From Myxococcota bacterium (lineage in GTDB: Bacteria; Myxococcota_A; UBA9160; UBA4427): a DNA stretch of 64,000 bases. Below the pieces are notes generated by a model. It saw only the letters and a program-made list of their open reading frames with translations. It was not told the DNA's origin and did not search any database. Made by a program: the position numbers and the translations under genes. The stretch spans positions 1 to 64,000 of the forward strand of contig JASMLK010000126.1 of NCBI GenBank assembly GCA_030748735.1. Direction: 5' to 3'. This document shows positions 51,395 to 59,751 of this stretch, piece after piece; position 1 is the first letter of the stretch, and the number at the start of each line of letters is the position of its first letter.

Positions 51395-53242
51395 TCACGG
51401 GTTCTCGTGAGCGGCAGGCTGCGCGCTCACCGAATGTGAATGCAGGGGTTGCATGTAGGGCGCGTCGGGCCAGCGGCCGAGTTCGCCGATGTCGCGCACG
51501 TGAGCGATCGGCTGTGCGTGTTTCGTGTCGCCGGTTGCGAAGGCTTCGACGAGAATCTCGAGGGGAGTCCATGCTCGGCCGGTCGAGGGGTTCTCGAGTG
51601 GGCGGATGCTCTCGAAGTTCGGGTTGCTGCACATGACGCCGTCGTCGTCGAAGGGGCGTACGCAGCTCACGACCGTCACGATGTCGTCGTCCCCCAACGG
51701 TTCGTTCGTGTCGCCGAGCCGCATCGACTTCACGCGTTCGCCGTCGGGGCCCGAAAGATCCACGTCGACCTCGAGCCCGCCGAAACCGCCCAGCCAGCCG
51801 CCGCTGTGTTCGAAGGCATTCGGTGAAAACACGCGTGTCAGTTCGACTTCGAGGTTCTCACGCAGATCGGCCCCGCGGATCTCGCCGGTCGCGAGTGAAG
51901 GCGCGATGGGGAGGTAGCGATAGACCTGTTCGAGGGTGACCTTGCCCGTCGAACCCGCGGCTTCAGGCAAGACGATCGCATCGAAGCGGAAGCCCGGTGT
52001 CATCGACACCTGGGTACCGGCTGCACGTCGAATCACTTCGGCGAGCATGTCATTGAAGGGGTTGTGAAGAACGTCTCGCCGATGGAGCGCTCGATCGGTT
52101 TCGCCGACGACACGGTCGATCGGGTGTTCGAGCGGCATGTCGACCCACGGCGCTGGGTAGTCCATGTCGATGTCGTCGCGAAGGAAGGGCGCCCTCGCTT
52201 CTTCGACCAGCGCGGCGACCTCGGGGTCTTCGGGAATCGACGCGTCGACGTCCAGCACATGCCAGTCGTGTCCCACGAGCCGGCCGTCGCGGAACACGAG
52301 GTCCATCCGCCCGAGATAGCCGTCGTTGCCCGCCTCCACGATGCGCGCACCGCTGTTGGATGCGAGGGGTTCCAGGGTCAGTTCGTGGGTGTGGGCAGAG
52401 AAGAAGAAGTCGATACCCGGCTGCACGATGTCGGCCAGCTGCTTGTCGCGGTGCAAACCGAGTTCGCTGATCACGACGACCGTATGTGCGCCTTGTTCGC
52501 GCAAGCGGGCGGCGGTTTCGTCGAGCAGCGTGCGGTAGGCGTTTTCGCCCTCGAGGAACTCGAAGCCCCAGGCGAACGGACTCGCCATGCGGGTCACGAT
52601 GTCCGAGGTGAGACCGATGAAGCCGACTCGAATGCCTCCGGTTTCGAGTACGAGTGAGGCCGGCAGCAGGAGCTTTCCGCGCGAGAGCGGCGGCATCGTC
52701 TGCTCGAGGTTCGCGGCGAGGTTGGGGAAGTTCGGGCGCTCGACCTCACCGGGGAAGAAGAGCCAGTCGAAAAAGCGCGCGGGCAAGGAGGGCTTTTCCT
52801 GGTATCGCAGCCGCGTCGTGATCGCGCCGTAGGCGAAGTCCCAATTGCCCGGCACACCGACATCGACCCCGAGTGCGTTGACGGCGGGCACGATCGCGTT
52901 GCCTCGCGTGTAGAGCGCTTCGACTCCGCCGTGGTAGGTGTCGCCGACGTTCATCAGCAGGCTCGCCGGATTGTCGCGGCGGATGCGATCCACCAGCGTC
53001 GCGATCCGTGCGATGCCACCCCGTGATTCGACCCGCGAGGTGGCGGCCTCTTGCCCCTGGCCCGCAACGCGCACGAGGTCGAGATGCGGGACCAGGTTCG
53101 CATGCAGGTCGTTCATGTGAATCAGGGTGATGGTTGCTTCGGCTGGTGCGCTGGAAGGCGCGGGGTCGGCAACCGAGGCTGCGGCTGACGGGCCGAATGC
53201 GCCGACGGCCAGGAGGACCATCAATCGAATCGCTCGGGGCAT
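51395..53242 (-). CDS. SoxB-like metallophosphoesterase/5'-nucleotidase family protein
   Basis: A 615-residue periplasmic hydrolase. ATG 53242 is the start (AAGGAG upstream), giving a signal peptide of about 22 residues (IRLMVLLAVGAFGPSAAA). Metal motifs: HMNDLHAN at 42-49, NVGDTYHGG around Asp101, GNWDFAYG at 132-139 and SAHTHELTLEP. GNWDFAYG is nearer the SoxB G-H-W-E-F-T-Y-G block than the G-N-H-E of ordinary 5'-nucleotidases. A C-terminal 5'-nucleotidase domain follows (TPGFRFDAIVLPEAAGSTGK, YLPIAPSLATGEIRGADLRE). With ArsR and rhodanese neighbours a sulfur-compound hydrolase is likely, but no other sox genes are present, so nucleotide hydrolysis remains possible. Confidence 0.82.
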   Translation of the reverse strand: MPRAIRLMVLLAVGAFGPSAAASVADPAPSSAPAEATITLIHMNDLHANLVPHLDLVRVAGQGQEAATSRVESRGGIARIATLVDRIRRDNPASLLMNVGDTYHGGVEALYTRGNAIVPAVNALGVDVGVPGNWDFAYGAITTRLRYQEKPSLPARFFDWLFFPGEVERPNFPNLAANLEQTMPPLSRGKLLLPASLVLETGGIRVGFIGLTSDIVTRMASPFAWGFEFLEGENAYRTLLDETAARLREQGAHTVVVISELGLHRDKQLADIVQPGIDFFFSAHTHELTLEPLASNSGARIVEAGNDGYLGRMDLVFRDGRLVGHDWHVLDVDASIPEDPEVAALVEEARAPFLRDDIDMDYPAPWVDMPLEHPIDRVVGETDRALHRRDVLHNPFNDMLAEVIRRAAGTQVSMTPGFRFDAIVLPEAAGSTGKVTLEQVYRYLPIAPSLATGEIRGADLRENLEVELTRVFSPNAFEHSGGWLGGFGGLEVDVDLSGPDGERVKSMRLGDTNEPLGDDDIVTVVSCVRPFDDDGVMCSNPNFESIRPLENPSTGRAWTPLEILVEAFATGDTKHAQPIAHVRDIGELGRWPDAPYMQPLHSHSVSAQPAAHENP

Positions 53243-53267
53243 CTTTTCCTGCTCCTTGATAGTGAAC

Positions 53268-53281
53268 GTATATGAGCATAC
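53268..53281. promoter_or_regulatory. inverted repeat in the ArsR/SoxB-like divergent region
   Basis: GTAT (53268-53271) and ATAC (53278-53281) flank ATGAGC in an AT-richer island of the 82-base divergent region, just upstream of the ArsR -35 box. This could be an ArsR operator, though the arms are short. Confidence 0.35.
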
Positions 53282-53288
53282 ACGAATA

Positions 53289-53317
53289 TTGACATCTGGG
53301 AAGGGGGTACCTAGAAT
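53289..53317 (+). promoter_or_regulatory. near-consensus sigma-70 promoter of arsR, leaderless
   Basis: TTGACA (53289-53294), exactly 17 bases, then TAGAAT (53312-53317). The ATG at 53325 lies 7 bases after the -10 box, so transcription should begin at or next to the start codon, giving a leaderless mRNA. No Shine-Dalgarno sequence precedes the ATG, in agreement. Confidence 0.7.
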
Positions 53318-53324
53318 TCGCGCC

Positions 53325-53675
53325 ATGGCGAAGAAAAGAAAGGCGAAAACCGCTCACCCGGTCCTGAGCGAGGAGGCCCTGCGCCTCGTCGCGACCCGCT
53401 TCAGGGCGCTCAGCGACCCGACCCGCCTGCGCATCCTCAACCTGCTCATGCAGGGAGAAAGTGGTGTGCAGGAGCTCGTCGAGGCGAGCGGGCTCGAACA
53501 ACCCAATGTCTCGCGCCATCTGTCGCTGTTGCGGCGCGAGGGCATCGTCGAGCGGCGCGCCGAAGGCAACCGTGCCCTCTACAGCATCCAGGACCCGACG
53601 ATCGTGGAGCTGTGCGAGATCGTCTGCGGCGGCCTTTCGGGTCGCTTGATGGAGACACTGGAAGCACTGCCTTGA
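53325..53675 (+). CDS. ArsR family transcriptional regulator
   Basis: A 116-residue winged-helix repressor: FRALSDPTRLRILNLLMQGE, recognition helix region ASGLEQPNVSRHLSLLRREG and the wing ERRAEGNRALYSI. The classic metal-binding E-L-C-V-C-D-L motif is absent. Two cysteines, Cys97 and Cys101, sit in the C-terminal helix (VELCEIVCGG), which could form a thiol/persulfide or metal switch. It is divergent from the SoxB-like/rhodanese/MMPL operon and probably controls it. The ATG at 53325 is set by the leaderless promoter and by where family homology begins. Confidence 0.9.
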   Translation: MAKKRKAKTAHPVLSEEALRLVATRFRALSDPTRLRILNLLMQGESGVQELVEASGLEQPNVSRHLSLLRREGIVERRAEGNRALYSIQDPTIVELCEIVCGGLSGRLMETLEALP

Positions 53676-53832
53676 CCCGAGTCTGCGTCTGCCTGCGCAT
53701 CATCTGCTGGCGGGCGAACGTGCGTCGGGAAGCCTCGCCCGAGCAGCACCGGGCCAAGACGCGAACTGCGGCGACGTTTGAAATCACTAACCTCCGCAGC
53801 CAGAAATCAACCAGGCGTGGAGGCCATTGCAG

Positions 53833-55524
53833 ATGTACGACGTGATCATCCGAGGCGGCGATGTCGTAGACGGAACGGGTAGTGAACCCAAGCGAGCCGA
53901 CGTGGCGATCAACGGCGAGCGCATCGTCGAAGTTGGCGTCGTCGAAGGCGAAGCGAAGCAGACGATCAACGCCACGGGCAAGCTCGTCACCCCGGGCTTC
54001 GTCGACATCCATGCGCACATGGACGCGCAGGTGATGTGGGACCCGATCGCATCGTCTCCCTGCTGGCACGGCATCACGACCATCTTGAACGGAAACTGCG
54101 GCTTGAGCCTGGCGCCAGCGCGCCCCGAAGAAGCCGGCTTCCTCGTCAAGCTCCTCGAGTCGGTCGAGGACATTCCCGCCGAAGCGATCCTCGCCGGCAA
54201 CCGCTTCCCGGGCGGGAGCTTCGGCGACTATCTCGACACCCTCGACTCCCTTCCGATGGGCGTCAATGTGGCGTCCCTGGTCGGTCACACGGCGGTGCGC
54301 TTCCAGGCGATGGGTGAGCGCAGCATGGAACAGGACGCCGAGCCGAGCGAGGAAGAGGGCCAGGCGATGCTCGCTTCGGTCAAGAGCGCGCTCGACGACG
54401 GCGCCTTCGGCTTCTCGACGTCGCGTTCCTTCCTCCACACCACGCCCGACGGCCGCTTCGTGCCCGGCACCTTCGCCGGACTCGACGAGTTGATGTCGTT
54501 CGGCAAGGTGATCCAGGAAGCCGGGCACGGCATCTACGGTTGGGTGCCACCGGTCGAGGTCGGTGATCCCACACCGCACGAGAAAGAAATCGAAATGATG
54601 AAGGAGATCTCCATCGCGACCGGGACCGCCTTCACCTTTGCGGTCGTCCAGAATCGCGACAACCCCGAGCTCTGGCGCGATCTCGTGGGACAGATCTCCA
54701 GGGCGAACGCACAGGGTGCGAAGCTGGCCCCGCAGACCGAAGTCCGCTCGATCGGTGTCGTGGTCGGGCTGCCAAACATCACGCCCTTCGATCAGAGCCT
54801 CGCGTGGCTCGCCCTCAAGGACCTCGCACTGGAAGACCGGCTCGAAGCGCTGCGCGACCCCGAGCGTCGCGCCCAGCTGGTGCGCGGTGGCAATGAGGCC
54901 GCCACCGACGAACAGCTTTCGATGATCTACCACCTGGTCGTCGAGGATGGCAACGCTCGCTACGACTTCTCGGAAGAAAACAGCCTGCTCGCGATCGCGA
55001 AGCGGCGCGGGACGACCGCCGCCGACGCCTTCATCGACATGGTGCTCGAAGCCGACGGCAAGGCGTACTTCATCTTCCCGTTCGCGAACTACGACATCGA
55101 CATCGTGGGAGAGCTCTTGAGCGACCCGAACATGCTCCTGGGCCTCGCCGACTCGGGTGCACACGTGGGCCAGATCTGCGACACGAGCTTTTCGACGTTC
55201 TTCCTGCGCTACTGGGTCGGCGAACGAGGGCTCATGTCCATTGGCGAAGGCATTCGCAAGCTCACCAGCGAGCCGGCGCAGTTCCTGGGGATCGGCGATC
55301 GCGGGGAGTTGCGCCCCGGCGCGTTTGCGGACATCAACGTGATCGACCAGAGCAAGCTGAGTGTCCACCCGCCGGAATACACAGACGACCTGCCGGCCGG
55401 TGCCCACCGCTTCATCCAGCGCGCCTCGGGTTACGACTACACGCTCGTCAACGGGCAGATCTTCATGAAGGACGGCGAGCACCAGGGTGTGTCCGCCGGA
55501 CGGGTGCTGCGAAGTTCCTGTTAG
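53833..55524 (+). CDS. N-acyl-D-amino-acid deacylase family amidohydrolase
   Basis: A 563-residue urease-superfamily amidohydrolase from ATG 53833 (GGAGG 9 bases upstream; a TTG at 53827 is the alternative). MYDVIIRGGDVVDGTG is the typical N-terminal strand. Metal ligands include His60 and His62 (FVDIHAHMDAQ), the D-aminoacylase Cys appears in ILNGNCGLSLAP, and the final Asp lies in GLADSGAHVGQICD. The C-terminal composite sandwich domain closes with LRPGAFADINVID and GYDYTLVNGQIFMKDGEHQG. It would hydrolyse an amide or cyclic amide. It is followed after 29 bases by the VOC gene. Relatives near steroid or lipid catabolic genes are common but unassigned. Confidence 0.87.
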   Translation: MYDVIIRGGDVVDGTGSEPKRADVAINGERIVEVGVVEGEAKQTINATGKLVTPGFVDIHAHMDAQVMWDPIASSPCWHGITTILNGNCGLSLAPARPEEAGFLVKLLESVEDIPAEAILAGNRFPGGSFGDYLDTLDSLPMGVNVASLVGHTAVRFQAMGERSMEQDAEPSEEEGQAMLASVKSALDDGAFGFSTSRSFLHTTPDGRFVPGTFAGLDELMSFGKVIQEAGHGIYGWVPPVEVGDPTPHEKEIEMMKEISIATGTAFTFAVVQNRDNPELWRDLVGQISRANAQGAKLAPQTEVRSIGVVVGLPNITPFDQSLAWLALKDLALEDRLEALRDPERRAQLVRGGNEAATDEQLSMIYHLVVEDGNARYDFSEENSLLAIAKRRGTTAADAFIDMVLEADGKAYFIFPFANYDIDIVGELLSDPNMLLGLADSGAHVGQICDTSFSTFFLRYWVGERGLMSIGEGIRKLTSEPAQFLGIGDRGELRPGAFADINVIDQSKLSVHPPEYTDDLPAGAHRFIQRASGYDYTLVNGQIFMKDGEHQGVSAGRVLRSSC

Positions 55525-55553
55525 AATCGATCGAAAGGCGGAGGAAGCGGGAC

Positions 55554-56180
55554 ATGGCCAACCAGGCGAGTGAAGGCAACAAGGAATTCGAGCTGCGGGG
55601 TGTGCATCACGTCGCGTTGGTGTGCGAGGACATGGCGCGCACGGTCGACTTCTATACGAACGTGCTCGGCATGCCGCTGACCAAGACGATCGACCTGCCC
55701 GGTGGCATGGGGCAGCACTTCTTCTTCGACATGGGCGGAGGGAACGCGCTGGCCTTCTTCTGGTTCCCCGAATCGCCGCCGAAGGCACCCGGCGTGGCGG
55801 CTCCCGCTCGCCAGGTCGGGGAGGGGTCGATCGCCACCGCGCACGGTTCGATGAACCACATCGCCTTCGATGTCGCGCCGGAGAAGATGGAGGAATACCG
55901 CGAGCGCCTGGTCGCGAAGGGGATCGAAGTCACCGAAATCGTGAACCACGACAACTCGCCCATGCAGGCGAGTGCGGAGGTGACCGACGATGTCTACGTC
56001 CGCTCGATGTACTTCTGGGACCCCGACGGCATCATGCTCGAATTCGCCGCCTGGACGCGCGAAATCGGGCCGGACGAAGCAGGGCTCGAGGGCGTTGGCC
56101 CGGCGGAGAAGGAAGAGTACCTGGCGAAGCAGGGTGAGTTCCTGGCCATGCTGAAGAAGCACGCCGAGAAGAAGTCGTAG
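55554..56180 (+). CDS. VOC-family (glyoxalase/extradiol dioxygenase fold) protein
   Basis: A 208-residue two-module VOC protein: GVHHVALVCEDMARTVDFYT with LGMPLTK in module 1, and HIAFDVAPEKMEEYRERL, YFWDPDGIMLEFAAWTRE in module 2. The His-Glu metal ligands of the fold (His18/19, His in MNHIAF, Glu in MLEFA) are present. The length suits a single-chain metalloenzyme, but dioxygenase-specific residues cannot be confirmed. A C-terminal Lys/Glu-rich helix (about 180-208) extends past the domain. It is transcribed with the preceding amidohydrolase and ends at a strong terminator. Confidence 0.85.
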   Translation: MANQASEGNKEFELRGVHHVALVCEDMARTVDFYTNVLGMPLTKTIDLPGGMGQHFFFDMGGGNALAFFWFPESPPKAPGVAAPARQVGEGSIATAHGSMNHIAFDVAPEKMEEYRERLVAKGIEVTEIVNHDNSPMQASAEVTDDVYVRSMYFWDPDGIMLEFAAWTREIGPDEAGLEGVGPAEKEEYLAKQGEFLAMLKKHAEKKS

Positions 56181-56210
56181 TCGGCCGACAGAAGGTCGAG
56201 AAACGAAAGA

Positions 56211-56237
56211 GGGGCGGGCCGAATCACGGCCCGCCCC
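56211..56237. terminator. strong bidirectional intrinsic terminator
   Basis: GGGGCGGGCCG (56211-56221) and CGGCCCGCCCC (56227-56237) form a perfect 11-bp GC stem with the 5-base loop AATCA. Purine-rich AACGAAAGA precedes it and TTCGCTTTCC follows, giving a pyrimidine tail in both directions. It sits midway between the convergent VOC and diiron-partner genes. Confidence 0.85.
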
Positions 56238-56262
56238 TTCGCTTTCCGGGTATTCCCGTTCG

Positions 56263-57363
56263 TTACGCTTCGAGCTGTTGCACGAACGCTTCGAGCGGGC
56301 TTTCGCTGCTCGGGATCCCAGCAGCCTCACGCCGCGCCGCGTGCTCGTCGGCAAAGCGGCGATAGAGCGCGATCACCTGCGGCACGCCCGATGCGGCACC
56401 TTCCCGACTCCCCGCAGTCAGCAGCGCGAGGGTGGAGATGAAGATCGGCGATGCCAGCAGGCCAACCGTCGCGTTTTCCGCCTCGTCGAGATGCCCCGAC
56501 AGGCTCGTCGTCTCGTGCGGTCGTTCGGCCAGCAGGTACTTCATGTGGCCGATCCCGTAGGCCAACGACCGGGACACGTCCTGCATGCCGAAGCGCGCGA
56601 TCGTCTCGTCGGCGGCGTTCTCCGAAACGGCACCGACATGCCGCAACAGGATCTGCATCAGACCACACAAGAGCAGGTGCGTGGACGCCGACGCGCAGGG
56701 GTAGGTACCCGAGTCGAAGACCGTCTTCGCGAGCTCACCCAGTGGTGCGTGGTCGCGGCCAAGGCCCGTGCCCCCCGCGATCGCACGCTTGCGGAACACG
56801 TCCGCGAGCTGTGCGGCGTCGAACATCTGGGTGCACTGCCACATCTTGAGTTCGACGAATTCCTGGTTGATGCGCCAGACCCACTTGGACGGGATGTCGC
56901 CCAACACCGTGGCCATGGCCGTCAGGTCCGTATATAGCTGCGCCAGGCCGCGCTCGAACTCTTCCGAATGCCCGACCTGTTCGACCGCGTCCCACGGCAC
57001 CTCTCGCGACGGGATCCAATGGCGCGCCTTCGACTCTTCGTAGAGAGCCGGCCCATTGTTCGACCAGACTTCACTCTTGCGATTGATGTCGTAACCGAGG
57101 TGGGGGAGACCCGGCGGCAGGACCGCACCGCGCGGTGCCATCGAGTAGTTGTGCCGGATCTTCTCGGGGATCGCGTCCCACGCGTAGCTTCCAACGTTGA
57201 GGTCGTCGAAGGTCAGCCCGCGGCGGTTGTCGGCCGGCCTGCACTTCGCGCTTTCGACGTCGAGCTTCATCCAGTCGAGGGTGACGTTTCCCTTCAGGAT
57301 CTGTCCCGAGCGTTCGAGCAACTCGGGGTTGTTGAAAAAGTCGTCTCGTGCGTAATAGCCCAT
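56263..57363 (-). CDS. ferritin-like diiron paralogue with all predicted iron ligands lost
   Basis: A 366-residue protein clearly paralogous to the next gene (shared G/S-YY---DF start, RRGLT--D--VG-YA, APRGA, KSEVW, R-W--S-EVPW, ADVFRKRA). Where the partner has E/E-A-R-H and D-E-A-R-H iron-binding helices, this one reads MFDAAQLADV and MQDVSRSLAY; the other helix positions are Ala149/Ala151 and Cys233. None of the six carboxylate/His ligands remains, so it cannot hold a diiron centre. The fold segments are otherwise conserved, pointing to a structural or regulatory partner, as PaaC is to PaaA. AGGAGG precedes the ATG, and the gene starts 19 bases after its partner. Confidence 0.85.
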   Translation of the reverse strand: MGYYARDDFFNNPELLERSGQILKGNVTLDWMKLDVESAKCRPADNRRGLTFDDLNVGSYAWDAIPEKIRHNYSMAPRGAVLPPGLPHLGYDINRKSEVWSNNGPALYEESKARHWIPSREVPWDAVEQVGHSEEFERGLAQLYTDLTAMATVLGDIPSKWVWRINQEFVELKMWQCTQMFDAAQLADVFRKRAIAGGTGLGRDHAPLGELAKTVFDSGTYPCASASTHLLLCGLMQILLRHVGAVSENAADETIARFGMQDVSRSLAYGIGHMKYLLAERPHETTSLSGHLDEAENATVGLLASPIFISTLALLTAGSREGAASGVPQVIALYRRFADEHAARREAAGIPSSESPLEAFVQQLEA

Positions 57364-57382
57364 GGTCTTTTCCTCCTTCCGC

Positions 57383-58507
57383 TCAGGACATCGCCGCAGC
57401 GATCATGCGCTGCTGCAGTTCGAGCAGGGGGCTTCGCTCTCGGCGCTCGGGTAGCCCCGCCCGCTCGGCTCGGTGGAAGTACTCTTCGATCTGCTTGCCC
57501 TGGAAGGCGCCCACGACCTCGATGCCCTTCTTGATCTGGTCGGGCTTGGTGCCCTTGCCGCCGAGCACGATCATGCTCTCGAGCTGGTCGGGGTTGAACA
57601 GACCGGTCAGGTGTCGCTCGGCCTCGTCGAGGAAGCCGTTGATCTGCGGCCGGACTTCCGGGCAGTTGTCCATCAGGTACTTGAGATGCTGAAGGCCATA
57701 GGACACGTGCCGCGCTTCGTCCTGCATCACCAGCTGGAACATGCGCTGCTCGACCGGCGTCGGCGAAATGAATTCGCTCGAGCGGAAGAGGGTGAGGATG
57801 AACCCCTCACCGAGCACGTGCAGGAAGACGCTGCCCTCGCTGTAGCTGTCCGCTTCGAGGATGCCCTTGAGCGCATGCTCACCGCGCACGCTCGCGCGAA
57901 ACAGGCCGGCACCGGCCAGCGCACGCTTGCGGAAGACTTCGGCGTGACGTGCTTCGTCGATCGCCTGGGTTGCGATGAAGCCCTTCACCTCCTGGAAGTA
58001 GCTGTTCATGTGGTGGCTCCACTTCGCCGGGAGGTCCGTGGCGATCATCTCCACCTCGGAGAGCAGCGTGCAGAGCTGGCAGAAGGCGATCTCGAGATCG
58101 TCGGGAATGTTGTGCTTGTCCATGTCGTGCCATGGGACGTCGGTCGAGACGTTCCACTGGCGGCTCATGGCTTCTTCCCAGTAGCGCTGGACGCGGTAGC
58201 CCCAGACGTCGGACTTCTTGTTGAGCGAGGGGCCGAGGTCGGGCTGGACCGTCGCGGCGTCGAGAATCGCGCCGCGCGGGGCGAGGCCGCGGTTTTCGCG
58301 GATCACTTCAGGGGTGTTCTCGATCGCGTAGGGGCCAACCTCGCAGTCTTCGATGGTGAGCCCGCGTCGCGGGTCTCGGCGTCGCACTTCGACGGTCTCG
58401 CGCGCGTCGTCGAGCCAGCCGAAGTCGAGATTGCCCTTCTTGATGTCGCGGATTCGGAGATTGAAATCCGAGTTGTAGGAAAAGTCGTTCGTTCCGTAGT
58501 AGCTCAT
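57383..58507 (-). CDS. ferritin-like diiron protein, probable oxygenase
   Basis: A 374-residue helical protein with a full carboxylate-bridged diiron motif set: Glu151 or Glu153 (LLSEVEMIATDLP), Glu185 and His188 (AIDEARHAEVFRKRA), Glu234 (VLGEGFILTLF), and Glu264 and His267 (VMQDEARHVSYGLQHL). The two E-x-x-H helices are those of R2-like and bacterial multicomponent or PaaA-type oxygenases. The long N-terminal region (1-130), shared with the downstream paralogue, has no domain I can name. It is co-transcribed with an SCP2-like lipid-binding protein and a metal-less paralogue. Oxygenation of a steroid or other lipid is the working inference; no reductase or ferredoxin gene is adjacent. Confidence 0.87.
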   Translation of the reverse strand: MSYYGTNDFSYNSDFNLRIRDIKKGNLDFGWLDDARETVEVRRRDPRRGLTIEDCEVGPYAIENTPEVIRENRGLAPRGAILDAATVQPDLGPSLNKKSDVWGYRVQRYWEEAMSRQWNVSTDVPWHDMDKHNIPDDLEIAFCQLCTLLSEVEMIATDLPAKWSHHMNSYFQEVKGFIATQAIDEARHAEVFRKRALAGAGLFRASVRGEHALKGILEADSYSEGSVFLHVLGEGFILTLFRSSEFISPTPVEQRMFQLVMQDEARHVSYGLQHLKYLMDNCPEVRPQINGFLDEAERHLTGLFNPDQLESMIVLGGKGTKPDQIKKGIEVVGAFQGKQIEEYFHRAERAGLPERRERSPLLELQQRMIAAAMS

Positions 58508-58577
58508 TGAAGAAGTCCTCGTCGGTTCTTTATGAATCGTGGAATCGTGGTTGCTCGGCGCGCGCGATGGTGCGCGA

Positions 58578-59015
58578 TCAGGCCCATTCGATGTCGAAGT
58601 CGGACGTCTGGTCGACGAACGCCTGGAGCGTGGCCATGAAGCGGTAGAATTTGTCGTGACCCTCCGGATCGTCGTAGACGACCTTCATGCGATCGCCGAC
58701 GTGGGAGAGGCTGTTGAGGGTGTAGGCCGGCTCGGGCGTTCCGGTCTTCTTGATCGACTCGAACATCTCACGCCACAGCGCGAGCGGTGCTTCGAGGGTG
58801 AAGTCGAGTTCGACGTCATCCGGGCTCGCGAGTTCGCGGACGTCGGTGCAGTCGAAGACGTCGAAGGTGAGCGCGTAGAGGTGAGCAGAATCGCCGTCCA
58901 CCTTGACGCCCATCACGGTGTCGCAGAAGCCCAGCTTCTCGAACTCGGCCGCATTGTCCGCCATGCGGCGGGCCAGTTCTCGAAAGAAGTCGATGGAAGG
59001 GAATTTGATTGCCAT
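58578..59015 (-). CDS. SCP2-like small protein of the diiron operon
   Basis: A 145-residue protein from ATG 59015 (AAGGAG 6 bases upstream). The alternating strand pattern and segments LDFTLEAPLALWREMFESI and TLNSLSHVGDRMKVVYDD resemble the SCP2 sterol-carrier fold, which binds sterols and acyl-CoAs in a hydrophobic tunnel. The resemblance is by pattern only and moderately weak. It lies between the TetR gene (50-base gap) and the diiron gene (70-base gap) and may present a lipid substrate to the diiron protein. Confidence 0.65.
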   Translation of the reverse strand: MAIKFPSIDFFRELARRMADNAAEFEKLGFCDTVMGVKVDGDSAHLYALTFDVFDCTDVRELASPDDVELDFTLEAPLALWREMFESIKKTGTPEPAYTLNSLSHVGDRMKVVYDDPEGHDKFYRFMATLQAFVDQTSDFDIEWA

Positions 59016-59065
59016 TTCGGTCTCCTTGTTTTCTGTCTCGCTGGACCGCGCGGGTACCAGTGGAA

Positions 59066-59746
59066 TCACGTTCGTTCGAACACACCCAGATAACCGAGGA
59101 ACGCACGGGTGAGTTCTTCGGCCAATTTGTCGTCCGACGCCGGGACGCCATATGCGCCGGTATCATTGAAGAGGATTGCTTGCTCGAGCGTTCCGAAGAC
59201 GATTCGCAAGCCGAAGCTCACCGCGGCTTCGGGGTCGGGGTGCCCGATGCGCTCCGCACGCACGAGCAGCAGAGCAGACAAGCGCTGGCTGATGTGCGCG
59301 TTCAGCCGCTCCCTGCGTTCGACCATCGACGCGTCGTACCGCGTGCGCCCGAGTAACTCGCGCAAGACGCCGCGGCGTTCGCGATGGATTTCCACGAGGA
59401 AGACGATCATCTCGCTGACGATCTCTTCGATGCTCGCGCCTTCCCAGCGATCGGGGTCGAAGGCCGCGTCGGTCGTCAGGTAGGCCTCGTCGACGAAGCG
59501 GTCCTGCAGGCAGTGGAGCAACCCCTGCTTGTCACGAAAGCGCGAGTAGACAGCACCAACCGAGAAGCCCGCTCGCGCGGCGATCTGCGCGACGGTGACG
59601 TCGCTGAAGCCCTTGTCGGCGATCAGGGTTTCGGCGGCGTCGAGAAGCCGCTCGATGGTCTGCTGACTACGCGCCTGCTGGACGGGGCGGACCCAATGAA
59701 GATGGGGGTGAGGCTTCATGTCCCGCGCTGTCTCCTGCGCTTCCAT
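59066..59746 (-). CDS. TetR family transcriptional regulator of the diiron operon
   Basis: A 226-residue TetR protein. The helix-turn-helix is at about residues 27-75 (QTIERLLDAAETLIADKGFS, VAQIAARAGFSVGAVYSRFR); the rest is the helical ligand domain (VLRELLGRTRYDASMVERRE). ATG 59746 is set by the promoter and operator just upstream. It is the first gene of the operon with the SCP2-like and paired diiron genes, so autoregulated control of the whole unit is expected, with the lipid substrate as the likely inducer (inference). Confidence 0.9.
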   Translation of the reverse strand: MEAQETARDMKPHPHLHWVRPVQQARSQQTIERLLDAAETLIADKGFSDVTVAQIAARAGFSVGAVYSRFRDKQGLLHCLQDRFVDEAYLTTDAAFDPDRWEGASIEEIVSEMIVFLVEIHRERRGVLRELLGRTRYDASMVERRERLNAHISQRLSALLLVRAERIGHPDPEAAVSFGLRIVFGTLEQAILFNDTGAYGVPASDDKLAEELTRAFLGYLGVFERT

Positions 59747-59751
59747 ATTGC

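Noticed and set aside
51395-53242. Complete thiosulfate-oxidising Sox system
   Set aside because: Only a SoxB-like protein is present; no soxXYZACD genes are found in the window.
53446-55788. 780-residue open frame on the minus strand opposite the amidohydrolase
   Set aside because: Composition is unlike a protein family, while the plus strand encodes conserved ArsR and amidohydrolase motifs with ribosome-binding sites.
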